NCBI RefSeq assembly: GCF_043290135.1
Contig: NC_134710.1
Coordinates: 254,428,592 to 254,492,591 of the forward strand
From: Rhipicephalus microplus
Lineage: Eukaryota; Arthropoda; Arachnida; Ixodida; Ixodidae
Direction of reading: 5' to 3'
DNA: 64,000 nt
Of the stretch, positions 33,841 to 45,893 are shown piece after piece. The position numbers and the translations under genes were made by a program. Each line of letters opens with the position of its first letter. Position 1 is the stretch's first letter. The notes under the pieces were generated by a model that was given only the letters and a program-made list of their open reading frames with translations, was not told where the DNA came from and searched no databases.

Positions 33841-34720
33841 TCTCAGTAACTACCAAATTGGTAAACATGAAGTAAGGAGACAAGCATTTTATCATACAAC
33901 TCTAGTGGGACCACTTTAGTGTCTGAAGCGAGGTCGGGTTATTGTATATATATGTTGCAAGAAATAGTGCTTATATATGGTGCACGAAAGCTAAGGAACT
34001 GACACAGCATGCTTTATTTGAATGTGGAGATACTTACCCTGGTTTCTATATGGGTACTAGCTTACATGAAGCCTTGGTCTTTAGGGACAACAATGGGAAG
34101 CTGAACACGTCTGTCAGCAAAAATAAGTATAGAATGTGGTTACAAGACTGGTAGCGGAAAAGTGGGTAGATAGAGCAAAAATAAGCACAAAAAAGTCATT
34201 CTGTTGTAAGGGGCAGATAGTTTAGGCAATGAATTTGTTTTGTTTTCTGTAGTACGATCTATTCAATTGAAGGAGGCAATGATAATAAACCCTTTTTTAT
34301 TAGAGCTTGATGGTGCTTAGGTCACCGTCCCGAGACCAGATGATCATTGCATCCGTCCGTCAAGAGGACTCCACCAAATAGCAGGAGAGAGATTTGCGGT
34401 CCCAGGTTAGCCCTTAACTTCAGGCCACCTGGGTTCATACCCACAAAAAATGATTTAAGTTTCAACTGCTCGTAGTGGATCATTCCAATTGATTTAGCTT
34501 CATAATTAGCAAATTAGCGAAGTTGACCGAACAATTCAAAGAGGCACGTGAAAACGAAAAATGTAAATTCGGTCCGTGTGCCTGTTACCACAAAACTCTA
34601 TTATCATAGGACTGTTCGTATGAGCGATTTCCCGCCACTCCTCATGACGCACACGTTGTTTGCTTGGACAGCCAACCAATGTCAAAAAACACTTTCGTAG
34701 CAAGGCTTGAAATCACAAAA
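33841..34720. other. No recognisable feature
   Basis: No gene or repeat recognised before the inverted repeat that follows. Confidence 0.35.
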
Positions 34721-34723
34721 CCT

Positions 34724-35413
34724 CTCGGTCTGTACAAAAGGCTTACGCGATAGAATAATGAGTGAGAAAAAAAATTATCATGCAAACTTTAGACCATCCG
34801 CACAACTAGCAAGCCTGGTAGGAAATCTAATGCACTACAGTTACGAAAGAAAAGTCAAGTGAATAGGCCCCCGTCAATGTAAATGTTATTTCACATTGAT
34901 TAGCCACTTTTGCTGATGGTTTACTGGTTGAAATTGCATGGTTTGAATTTCCTCTCGCACAGTTATATATCAGGTATGGTTTGACGATGAGTCGTCTTGT
35001 TGGGAAGAGGCATGCCGAGGAAATGAAAACGAGAAACGCCGACCAATATGGAGAGTTCTGAAAACAGTGCGACATTTCGGAATTCGTACGGGAACGTTGT
35101 TCATACCTGAATAAAAAAGGTATAAAAATGGACGTTTCGTTCCATATGAAAGCCGAAACGTGTACCGTTTTGAAAGCTTTTCGAAGCCTCTTAATATTTT
35201 TAGACCTATTCATTTTCGTCAGAGTTTCCTGTTTTCGTTTTCTCAGCACAATTACACATCATACGAGGCTTTTGTTAGCACGTAACTTTTCTTTCGTAAC
35301 TGTAGTGCATTATATTTGCTACCAGGCTTGCTATTTGTGTGGCTGGTCTAAAGTTTGCATGACCATTTTTTTCTCACTCATTATTCTATAGTGGAAGCCT
35401 TTTGTACAGACCG
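34724..35413. mobile_element. Element bounded by ~130-bp inverted repeats
   Basis: Arm 34724-34855 and arm 35285-35413 are reverse complements over their whole length, with few mismatches: cggtctgtacaaaaggctt, agaataatgagtgagaaaaa, catgcaaactttagacca, agcaagcctggta, atgcactacagttacgaaag. The interior (34856-35284) contains a small hairpin, acgtttcg/cgaaacgt, at 35132-35161. Open frames of 140 (minus) and 87 (plus) codons run into the arms and share residues only because of the inversion. Penelope-like elements are one family with inverted terminal arrangements, but no reverse transcriptase or GIY-YIG motif is seen. Confidence 0.6.
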
Positions 35414-35832
35414 AGGATCGCTGCTGTCGCAGGCATGTTTTTCAATGATGTCAAGCTTTCGTGCTCATCTAATTATTAAAGGGAGTAAGCTGAGGCCAAG
35501 GTTCGTGATGGATTGGTGCCTGAACACTTCCTAGTCGCTAACAGAGTATATATGAGTGTGTGCGTTGGAATGGTCATATTTCAGTAGCGCAATTTGGACT
35601 CTTTTTTTGAAAGCGTTATTTTCGTCGCATCGTTGGTGCAGAGCGCTGGTACGCTACCTCCACTCAATTAGAACGTTTGTAGTAGCAGTTATTGGTACAA
35701 GGGATTCTAACATTTGACAACGAATGCTCTTTCGTGGTAATAATACCTCCAGAAATACTGCGTCCAGAAACGTAGTGAATTCATTTTGTCTAATGACAAC
35801 AAGACAATATAATAGTTGTCGTGTTTGTACCT

Positions 35833-35965
35833 CTCTAAACCCCAATATGATTATGAGGTATGCCGTATAGTGAAGAGCTCTGGAAGTTTCAACCACCTGG
35901 TGTCCTTTAACGTACACCTCATCTAAATACATGGGCCTCTGACATTTTCTCCTCTATCGAAAGGG
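35833..35965 (-). mobile_element. Decayed Ruka-like SINE fragment
   Basis: aaccccaatatgattatgag, gaagtttcaaccacctggtg and cctttaacgtacacc follow the SINE in reverse, with many changes. The head is missing. Confidence 0.6.
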
Positions 35966-37290
35966 CAACGGGACATCGGCGCCATCAACAGACGTTGAGG
36001 TGTATTGTATGGTGACTACGGGTCCAACGACTTTCAAGTGGCCTCACGTCAGCACTGATTTCAAGCACGAAGATTAAAATGCTTGCAGATTTTTGAAAAA
36101 AAATCATTTGATACGAGAATAACTCTTTAATGTGAACACGCAATAATGAACAGTCACTGAACCTGTAGTGTTGAATCGACACCAACGATGGAACGGAATA
36201 TAGTTCCTATTCACAAACAATCATGGCAAATTTTGGATTACCTGACTGACAAATTTTACAGTCTTTTTAGCACGTGTATAACCTGTAAACAGTACATGTG
36301 CCTATACCTATGGCGTGTATAGCTTGCGTAGAGCCAGAGTGAAATCCACATGACACAAACTAAAGCGCTAGATACAATATCAGCAATCATATTTGAACTG
36401 TAGCTGATGCTCGTAGCTGAAAACAGTTACCAGAGGGCGGGCGTTCAAAACAAGAGGATGAAGACAGCTTCTGCACTTTGCCCAAATGATGGAGTTGCGT
36501 GGTGGTGCATATAGTTCATACTTTTTGAAATATTTTCATATTTATGTGGGGGAGCGTAGGTGGGTCGTATACGTACATGTATGGTATAGCTTTCTCTTTC
36601 TATTGGATGGGCTGCGCTGCATAAACAATATACATGGAATTCTCTAAAAAATGAACATCAGAACTGCTGTGCTGCCTCTAAGTGGGGCAAAATATGCGAG
36701 TGATACAGCTAAAGTATAGAAATTTTTGTCTTGGTGATCGATAACAATAAATGCCTATAAATTGGGGGACCCTTAAGCTTCACCTCCGAGATTTGAACGC
36801 GATAGAGATATCCTGTCTCTGGAGCCTATTTCAAACATTTAGTGCACACTTTTTCTTTTACATGATTGTACTCGGTAAGATTAAATTGTGTATTACTACA
36901 GTGTAATCGATAAAGATGAACGTGGCTTGTGTAAGTGAAGCTTTTGCATGTGGCTGCATTCTGTGTAAGGGGTAGCATGTTTTAAACCACGAGCAGTTCT
37001 GCGCGTGAAATGTTACTGTGCGCCCACTACGATGTCTTAGGGATTACGCGCAGCTACGTGTGTTCCTTTTGTAATGCGTGCCCGGCTTTGCACAACGAAT
37101 TCGTTCTGACAATCACATGTTTTGACACCCTCTGGCAATGTACGTTTTCGCCACGCAATATACATTGTACCACGTACTGAAATATTAGATGTGTTATGAG
37201 GCCTGTATACAGGACGCGTGTGTTTGTGAAGCACGAGTAATTTTCACCGCATTTTCAAGCAAAGAAAGTTAGTTTTACTTTGTTTCCAAG
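35966..37290. other. No recognisable feature
   Basis: AT-rich sequence, no supported gene or repeat. Confidence 0.35.
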
Positions 37291-37294
37291 TGGA

Positions 37295-37500
37295 CGCGTA
37301 GCTGTTTGGTCACTGCATGCCACGCAGACAGCCTTGGTTCAAACCCCACCCGGACTAGAATTTTTTGTTAATATTTATTTTATTTGCATATTTCTCAATT
37401 TTTTGGTCATGGCCGCACAAGATTACTTTTCACTCACAACCAACGACGCCTACACCGACGCCGACGCTGACGCCGGAATCTACGCGAAACGAATTCTATA
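37295..37500 (+). mobile_element. tRNA-headed SINE with GACGCC-rich tail
   Basis: A-box-like gcgtagctgtttggtcactg and B-box-like ggttcaaacccc are followed by an A/T-rich tract and cgccgacgctgacgccgg. The architecture is the same as the modules at 12.26 and 24.7 kb. Confidence 0.5.
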
Positions 37501-38640
37501 AGGCTGTTGCGTTAAAAAAAAAGCCAATGTTACGGATAGTGTTAGTATTCCTTTTCGCCGCCTGCATATATTGCTGGAGTAGAATGAGACCTGATGTGAT
37601 TCCTTTGTTTAGAATTCGGAATTTACAGTGTCTTTGACATTATTATTGAGGTATGTATTGTAAGCAAGGGTTAATGTATCCTGTCTTTTCGCTGTCGTTG
37701 CTTTCGTTGTCTCTTCGTTTGTTTAGATGTTAAGCCGCTTTTGCTCGGAGCTGTGTCCATCCTTGCCTCACGCGCCCACTCCCTCACTGCGCATGCGCAT
37801 TCCCCTCCTCCTTCTCTTCTCCTGCATTCCATCTCGCTCTCTCTCTCTCTCTCTCCCGAGTCGGCGGTGAAGGCAACGAGACGCTTCTTCAGCTCACATT
37901 ATCACTTCGCAGCCGTTCATCGTCGTTCTTGCGGTGTTCAACGTTTTAGTGCGACAGGGCGCGTCTGCTTTGTTTAGCACGGGTTCCTGTTCAATGTCTC
38001 TGGCGTGTGCGTTGAGGTAAGGTCCCTATATATATAAAGGTAGCGACAACTACACGCGCGCCCTCTGGAGGGATCCAAGGAGTAGCGCTAGCAGACGACG
38101 CTCCGCTCGCTCGCGTGCATTTTGCGGACGGCTGAAACCACTCTCAGTGCACGTTTGAACCGGTTAATTATTGCCTTTTGTGGCATAAGCTGCCCAGGAA
38201 ACTTTAAGCAGTAGGGACAATGACTAACGATCCCGGGGCGCGTGAAGCTTTGCAATAAAACGTTCGTACTTTCGAAGCATCTCATTCTATTGAACGGTGT
38301 TTCACAGTGGTAGTCATACGGCGCTTTTTTACGGTCGTTTGCACAATCTGAAATTGAGCTTACATTGAAGTAGAGACGATATTTTGGTCAACTGAAAGTG
38401 CTTGTTTTATAGTTCAAAAATATCGGGGGTTGTGAGCTTACCGAAACTTTCGGAAACATCATTGCGCACTGATTGCTTCTAGTGGTGCGCAGCGAGTTAC
38501 GTGCGCTCTTATCGTGTTTTTCAGTGTTCGGCAGTATTCCCGCGGTCCTTTAACGCCAACCGAATTATTTGTATACACAATACTCTAAGAGCTTTATTTC
38601 AGATAAAGGATTTCGCTGCATCTGACAATTATCAGTAACC
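37501..38640. other. No recognisable gene; (TC)n at 37831-37855
   Basis: A short CT-dinucleotide run lies in a pyrimidine-rich segment upstream of a GC-richer patch. No domain-bearing frame was found. Confidence 0.35.
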
Positions 38641-38645
38641 AGGTT

Positions 38646-38835
38646 CAGTGGCGTAGCCAGGGGTGGCACAGCGGGCCCATTTTCCCCTCCCCCCCTCCAT
38701 TTTTTTCGATAGCTTACAGAGCACAAAATGACAGTCGCTCACATGTGCCTCCCTGGCCCCCACTTCAGACTTCAGATCGAGGAGGCCCCCCCCCCCCCCC
38801 CTAGAAAAAATTATTTCTGCTACACCCCTGACCAG
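38646..38835. mobile_element. CAGTGGCGTAGCCAGGGG-type MITE remnant
   Basis: The left end cagtggcgtagccaggggtg and the right end ctacacccctg are degenerate inverted repeats around C-rich, T-rich sequence. Similar ends are widespread in invertebrate genomes. A shorter reverse-oriented relative lies at about 49840-49893. Confidence 0.5.
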
Positions 38836-39080
38836 ATTACCTTCTAAGATCGGGGAAACAGAGAATGCTTAATAGTGTCTACGAAGCGCCGCATTTAATT
38901 TCTTTTTTAAAAAAATTACATTTGTTCTAAGCTCTCCCCTTTCTACTATCCGCACCACCTCCACTCCCCATGTACATAACATTTGTAAGCCCCGCAGATA
39001 TGAGGTTATGTTTACAGTATTATCCACTGCATTTACAAATAAATTTATTTTATTTATTATATTATTCGGCACAGCAGCCC

Positions 39081-39147
39081 GCTAGCATGCCGGGCTGCTG
39101 TGTCTACGGTTGCGGCAACCGTAGGCACAGCAGCCCGGCATGCTAGC
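39081..39147. repeat. 67-bp near-perfect palindrome with THAP-like start
   Basis: Arms 39081-39113 and 39115-39147 pair at 32 of 33 positions around a single central base. Each arm, read inward, begins gctagcATGCCGGGCTGCTG and translates MPGCC(V/A)YGC, the typical opening of THAP-domain proteins (C-x3-C zinc ligands). Neither reading continues into the rest of a THAP domain, because the palindrome turns it into its own complement. The minus-strand arm is preceded by a plausible acceptor (tttgcag) and intron; see the next entry. Confidence 0.75.
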
Positions 39148-39159
39148 GTGTCATGCTGC

Positions 39160-39440
39160 AAACGTTGAATAAAAACACGTAATTCCCGCGTCCACTCAAG
39201 GGAAAGGTAAATAAGCACTTCTACGTTGCAAAAACAATGCATCATAGGCGCAAGAAATGTTTTTTACTTACCGAAACGTCCAATTCCACGCTCGGAAACG
39301 CAAACAACCGCGCTATCCGCATGCACAGCGAATGACTGCTGGACCCTTAGGGCGGGGCGCGAAGGAGAAAAGGTCACGTGTCGCCAACCGGCCAATCGCG
39401 CGGCGAGGCGGCTGGATCAAGACCTTTCGCTACTTTTCGT
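39160..39440 (-). promoter_or_regulatory. Possible minus-strand promoter/5' UTR exon of a THAP gene remnant
   Basis: Reading the minus strand there is CpG-rich DNA with an ATTGG (CCAAT) box and a CACGTG E-box at about 39376-39400. A donor-like gtttcg|gtaagtaaa lies at about 39277. An AT-rich stretch ends in tttattcaacgtttgcag just before the THAP-like ATG. The layout suggests a 5' UTR exon and a short intron. This is inference from signal spacing only. Confidence 0.3.
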
Positions 39441-39459
39441 AGATAGAGGGACTTTACGT

Positions 39460-41500
39460 TGAGGGACTGGTTGATTGGTCACCAGCAGCGTTCATGGCAG
39501 CGGTCATCGGCATCAAGTGATGGTCATCGGCAGCGTTGGTCGGGTAAAGGTTCTGAATGTTCGGTAATCAGCTTAAGGCGACGTAGACGAGCTTCTGTGG
39601 GTGCCGTTTACTATCTCTCCAACGTGAGATGGCATAATTTACTTATGTATTTTACTGCAGTGGGACATGCCCCTCGGTTTCCTTTATTCTTCGCAGTCAT
39701 GCACTGTGTTCCACTATTTCTATTTGACACACTTGTTGTTTAATGGGAAGCGTTCTCGAAGCATAAAATTTTCGTGTCTCCGAAGTACCGCAAAATTCAC
39801 GAGCCATAATAACCCGCTACATTTCTCACGCCGTAACTCCTCCGAGGCAGCCGGCCTTTTTCTTTTGCTTACCGTTTATGTTTCAATATCTAGCTTCTGG
39901 ACCGTCCGGTCTTCACATATTCCTCTGCGCGAGAATCAGGACTCAGGCCGGTAGAGCTCATTGATCACTTCGCACAGACTCGCGCCCACGTTCTCAACAG
40001 CATTCGTTGTCGGGCGTCGAAATTTCCCTTCTCACGCGTCACTTGTGGTATAGCTGCATGACAACCCACCTTTAACCGCCACGAACATTCCTTTCAACTT
40101 ATATTTAAACATTAAATAACCATTTTATGTTTTCCCTCTACTTCCGGCGTTGCTTTGTGCTTGTCTTTAGTATTTCTGCTTGTTTGTTTCTGTTTAAAGG
40201 ACACTGTTCCCACACCTAATGTATGTACGGCAACAGCATGCATGATGAAAGTCGCCTTCACATCTCACCCGTACGGCCACCATGGTTAAGAGGATACGTC
40301 TCATTTCTAAATTGTGGGACACACACACGAGCAAAACAATCACATATTAATTTGTATGATTTGTCTGACACCGTAATCCACGCTCTCCTACTTCCACTGA
40401 CAATAGTGATGTAACGAATGAGAGTGAGATGGTAGGACATGGCCTCGCATCATGCGGTACACCCTGCATGTGTCGAAATCTTGCGCTTCCGGGGCATTAT
40501 CATGATGCAAGAGCCCTGTGCCCGAGAGGCTCGCTCACCAACTGGCAGGGGCGCTCCCGCGTCACTTTTCTTTGCACTTCTCGGGGAGTCACCGCGTCAC
40601 CGCAACCGATGCGTGGCCGGCGAGCTCTGAGAGCCGGCTGATGGTCGCAAGGTCGGCCGCAAGGCCGCTCTGCTGGCGGCTGCAGCTTCCAGCCGCCGCC
40701 GCCTCCGTTGTCCGTCGGCCAGCTACAACCGGTGCAGCCTTGGCTCGACGCAATATATACGGAAGAATCTCACGCCTCCCGGTTTGGTGCACCACATGCC
40801 ACGCGCATACGGCGCAGGCCTGTAGGAACATGGTGCAGATTTCTCACTACGCCTCTTAGCTTTATGTTTATCAAGGCGTCTTACGTAAGAATTGTCGGCT
40901 TAGTTCGGCAGCTTCTCTAACGATGTGCCCTGCATCAGGATTGGCTGGAAAGTTACCAGCCATATATTTTTAGCCTAAAACATTTTTTTTTCTTGATCTC
41001 AAAGGAAGTGGTATACAGACTCCATAAGTCCCAATTGACGAAGCTGATTGGTCAGCTGGCTTCGCTAATGATGTATTCCGCATCCTGATTTTTTGTTCGC
41101 AATATTCTCGTACGAAAATTTTAGCGTAAGATTTTTTGGGTATTACATGCCCTGTTATTTTCTTGTTTTCTTATTACTGTATACTTTTTGGGGGCCCATG
41201 CACTCCTTATGAAAAGGCGCGCATCTGCACCATGATCATGCCCTCTGTATCAGAAACAGGCCCACGTGTGTGCGGCTGCCAACTTAGCGGCCGAGAAGGC
41301 TTGCTTTCCTTGTGCATGGCGCGGACGAACGTAGCACAATAACAACCTTCGAAATGAAGCCGATCCAAGTGTTTTGTCAGCTAGTTTAACGCGCAGCTTC
41401 GGGCGAAAGAAAAGCGGGAAGTGCAAAGATATAACCTACACGTGATTTTTTAGTAAACAAAATTGGGAAACACGCAATCTTAACGGACGTGGACGGTGTT
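39460..41500. other. No recognisable gene; CpG-rich patch at 40.5-40.8 kb
   Basis: Frames of 80-113 codons overlap on both strands in the GC-rich patch, and acgcaatatatacgg at about 40749 resembles a TATA box. No domain is recognisable and no gene is called. Confidence 0.25.
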
Positions 41501-41506
41501 TAATAT

Positions 41507-42166
41507 TGCCACCATTGATGAATGAGCCATTGTGGCTCATACTCGTTTTAGGCTGCGAAAAAGAAGAGAACATTTTCGTTGCTCTGGCTCAGGTGAACCA
41601 GAGCAACAAAAAAAAAGAGCAACGGCTGTAGGTCTTGTTTTGCTCGCGACATTACTGGTGGAGGTGCTGGGTACGTGTACTTCGGCTGTGTCGGCCATCT
41701 TGTAAACAGCTACATCTCCCAGAGCAAGAAGCAGTCACCACCTGCGTGGGTTACACCTGCGTGGGTTACACCCTGAGTTTGGTCCCTTGGCACCGACCCC
41801 CAGAAAGATGGCAACTACGATGACAAGCCACGTGGTCCAAACCAGCGATGCCCATGGTTCTCTTCCCGCGCATGTTTTTCATGCGCCACAGACACCAAAG
41901 CCGTTCCATGGAGACATCTTCGAGGATGTTGATGACTGGCTCGACCACTTTGATCCTTTTGCTAGTATCAACGAATGGGACGATGTTCGCAAGCTGCGCC
42001 GCGCTTACTTCTAATTGGAGGATTCTGTGAAGAGTTTAGCCGACAGCCCCGTGACGCCTATCACAACACCGAGAGGAAGGAGAGGGCTGAACAAGTAATA
42101 TCCTGCAGAAACCAGCCGCCAAACGAACGACTGTGAGCCACAGTGGCTCGTTCATCAATGGTGGCA
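41507..42166. mobile_element. 660-bp TIR element carrying a gag-like segment
   Basis: The terminal 33 bp at each side (41507-41539 and 42134-42166) are inverted repeats with two mismatches, beginning tgccaccattgatgaa and containing an internal gagcca/tggctc palindrome. The interior holds a perfect 10-bp hairpin (41578-41607), a tandem cacctgcgtgggtta duplication near 41745, and a gag-like coding segment. No target duplication is obvious. I do not recognise the family. Confidence 0.65.
41808..42014 (+). pseudogene. Retroelement gag-like fragment
   Basis: From the ATG at 41808, 68 codons read MATTMTSH..., with a recognisable core PFHGDIFEDVDDWLDHF and NEWDDVRKLRRAYF. This resembles the start of the capsid region of Ty3/gypsy-type Gag in arthropod elements (F.G...EDV..WL..F, then KL..A/VYF). 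A stop follows at 42012. Residues typical of a later Gag segment (HNTERKERAEQV) appear in another frame at about 42060-42090, so sequence between was lost. No protease or reverse transcriptase follows. It is non-functional and lies entirely between the terminal inverted repeats. Confidence 0.5.
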
Positions 42167-45100
42167 TTTTTTTGTTTGGTTTGTGTTTGTGATTGTGAAA
42201 GAAAAAAAGTATCTAAGATAATTATTCAATAGCGTTTTACACTCCACAAACGCGAACCCTGTTTCATCTAAGGTGCTGAACTTTCTTGCCGTTACCAGGA
42301 GTGAATCGATTTTGAGGTGCTCATTTTTTTATTATTTTTACGGTCACGAATGGCACACCTTCTTATTTTACGGCGTCCGTCCGCGTTCATGCTTCCGTTC
42401 ACGAAAACGAAAAGAAACAAAAAAAAAACACTTGAGCTTTTGCGGTTGAGCGGTAGCGTCGCCTAATGGCGTCATCATGCGATGCCTTACGAGGTAATAA
42501 ATAGCGAAAGTCTCTGATCCCACCATGACCTCACATGATGCCTTCATGAACTGACATCGCGTATCGGGCAAGTTGTGCCGATTTCGGAGGCAGTGAAATA
42601 TTAAGTGAGATGCACAAAGTTTCAGTGGAGTGGTAAATCTCTTTTCGTACGTGTTTTGCCACGTCACTCGAGTGCACTGTGTTCGCGCGATCATGCGTGG
42701 CAAGTGTGGGTCGACCGCGCAATGTAAAAACGCTTGAGAAGTGGCGCTCCTTTGAAGAACGCCGATCAGGCCAGAGACGGGAGTGTGCTCGTCAGCTCCG
42801 CCGGTCACCCTCCTTCACGGGGAGTGGAATGGCTACGACTTTTGGTTTTAGTTTGTGTGTGTGTGTGTGTCTTTTTCTGAAGGGAGGCCTTGCATGGACG
42901 TCGGGAAACCCCTCTGTAGTCTGCGGCTGCCGTGATAACAATCAGAAACCGGAAGCTCTTGAATTTGCGAACAGGCATCCGTGTGTTTGGTTTTGAACTA
43001 TTTTGTTTGCATTGATTCCTACTCGAATCACTGCAAAGGCAGTGAACTGTATCAGTCAGGTACAAATCACCAGATGGAACTGGAAAAGTTATATGTTATC
43101 GACTTCTCGTGTGATTATATTGAATTACAAGTAGAACCCTTAACTTTCCGTGGTGGAAATGTTTGTGAGGTCTAGTTTGAGAAGTTTGCAAAATTTAGCA
43201 GAAACATTAAAAAAACATCATGTGCATGTAACAGCTAGTTTATTTGTTAAAAACTTTCAGCCTCCAACGCGCTTGCACTTACAACTTCATTAGTATACAT
43301 GTTGTTGCTGACGGTGAAGTGAAGTTCGTTCTTCGTTCACTTAAAACAGAATGTCATTTATGTGACATAGCATCAACACTTGCATGATCATTCCGCGCCA
43401 ACAGAGTTGATCGGCATGGACAGGTGTTTCAGGCCTTCACGATGATCAGATGCTCTGGCGTTTCGGGATTCCACGAGCAAGCATTACTCGATTCAAATTT
43501 GTAGCCAAGTATTCGGACACTCATTAATTCATTTCGTTTCAGCGGCAAAACTTTAATTCTGCTTTTTTTTTCCTTGCGGAATCGCGGAATGCTGGGGGCT
43601 CCAATCATAATAACAATGGTGCAGACAGCGATATCTATGGCCAACCTAATGAAACGTAATGCTGCCGTCAACCCAATAATGTAACTTAATGCTGCCATAA
43701 CAATCCTGAGCACACTTGCGTCTGTCGTTGATATCGTTTTCACGCACTTAATATTTACTATGCCACAGAGATCTACGTGGAGCGCCCTGTGTGAGGCTGA
43801 TGGCATCGCTGAAATGAGTGACTACTGCGGTTGGCAAAACCAGCATGATGCTTAAGGTGAATGCTTTAACACCACCCCTTTGGCTCAGAACGTTCTGCGT
43901 AATAATGGATAAGCACCGCATAAAAATGACAAGGTCTCTCTACGAGAACGTGGTGTTAGTAGAGCACGTCGTTGAGTCGTACAGGATGTACAGTGCTCAG
44001 GAGATATCATTATTGGGCCCGTCGGCTGGTCATCGTCGTTTCAATGAAGGTGCTGTTGTTGAGACGAATACGAACACATGGTAATGTAATGTCGTGCTTA
44101 TCTTTTCCTCTACAGCATCACTGTCGTTGAAAGCGAATATCAAGCAAACAAAAATTTGCAGGAAGTTTGGTTTTCATCTACCTACAGCTTGCATACAGCG
44201 TGTTCTTGTTACTAACCCCCGCGGTTGGCTTGTCCCACTGCCAGTCGCACATTGCTGCATCGGCAAGTGTTATGCGCCTAGTTGCGGTCAAGCAGTTATG
44301 TAGTCATGCTGTGAACCAGTGGGCGACGAGGCGAGGAGTGTGAGAAGCTTGATGGCCTTGGTCAGCGACGTCTTCCGTGCAATTGATTTCACGAGGGACG
44401 CTGAACGGTCATAAAGGTGGACACATCAATACCTAATTTCGAGCAGGATTAGTGTCGCACATAGAGAAAGTACCACTGGCCGCAAAACGTTGAATAAGAT
44501 GTTCCGCCTTTAGTCGTCTCCACTCAACTCACGCTGGTCTTTCACAATTTACACTGATGTGTACTTTCCTTTCACAGAGGTTTGCTCCAAGTGGTGTCAG
44601 CATGTAATTTGCTCTCGTTATGAGCTACGGATGTTATTTAGTGACGGCCAGTGCAAACAAGACTCGGGATTAGAAGCAAGAACACGACACAAGCTCTCTT
44701 TGCCAGCTGAAATCTTAATGGGAAAAGCAATAAATATTTAAACAGGAAGAGAAGCATTAAACAACAACGAAACATTTACAATAAAAAAATGATCACGCAT
44801 GTTGCAAGAACAATAATACTTACAACAAGCTTGATTGTTAGCTGTCATGACAGATATGTCTTTTCTTGTTTGTTCGTTTGTTTGTTTATTTGGGGGATCT
44901 TTTGCTTCTATTTACTTTTACTGCCTCCCTTTCTGTTTGAGCATTTCGTGCTGTGTGGTTAAAGTTTCATTTGCTAGACGGAGTTTGTGTCGTGTACTTT
45001 CTTCGATTCCTATCTCTTGTTCGCGCTGACCATCTTGAGTATATTCCAACACTCCCAATTAGCTACATTTTTTATTCTAGTGCTTTATGTAGATATATAG

Positions 45101-45890
45101 TGCCCATAGCAGTGAACTGTTCACAAACAGTCATTTTCTTTTATTTCTTAACCCGTCTTTAATATTTGTTTCTAATGAATGGCTTCGTATAATCCTTCAG
45201 CCTTAAGCGTGTTTTTTTTCAGCTGGCAATCATCATCCATTTATATTTGGCAGGTGCATATTCTCGCATTATGCATGATCGGCTGCCATAACACATCGAG
45301 CTCAGCAAATCTTGCAGTAGTATGTGCATTACATAACGTGTACACAGTCGCATTTGTGTATGAAGCAGTCCTCTATCAATAATAACGCAGTGTTTACTGT
45401 GGAGAGGTAGCGCGGACCGATGGTATATAAGATGAACACACACAACTCTTTTGTCCTCCTGTCTCATTTCCTGCTTCTCAGGTTTTACTGCTAGCCTTCA
45501 CATTGGTGCTGGTTTATAGATAACCTACGTAGGATGAGCCTATGTTGATGTAGCTGGAGGGGGTTACTTTGTTCTTTAGAAATTGAAATGATCTGAGACG
45601 TGCCATCGGCGTAGTGGGGGTTAAATACGGAATTTCTGACTGACAACCTGCAGTTGCACAAATCATACGGCCCTGGCAGGCGTTAAAGCTATGTGCAGAA
45701 AGTCAATAGCGAATATTTCTATAAAAATGAGCCCCATGCGTTTCCCTCTCACTGTTATCTTGTGTATTTTTTAACAAAAATACATTTTTATGTGTACTGA
45801 TATAGTTCACTGAAACACCCATTACTATGTGTTCGGTAGGCGTAAATTGCAGGCCCGAAAATACTTTCAATATCGCAAATTATCTGGGGC
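42167..45890. other. No recognisable gene
   Basis: Frames of up to 146 codons (42368-42808 minus; 43429-43806 minus) show no domain. A short (GT)n run is at 42856-42871. No repeat family was recognised. Confidence 0.3.
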
Positions 45891-45893
45891 TGT

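Noticed and set aside
34960..35010. Hammerhead ribozyme, as in Penelope-like elements
   Set aside because: gacgatgagtcgtc is reminiscent of the core, but the invariant CTGATGA and GAAA positions are not all present with pairing stems.
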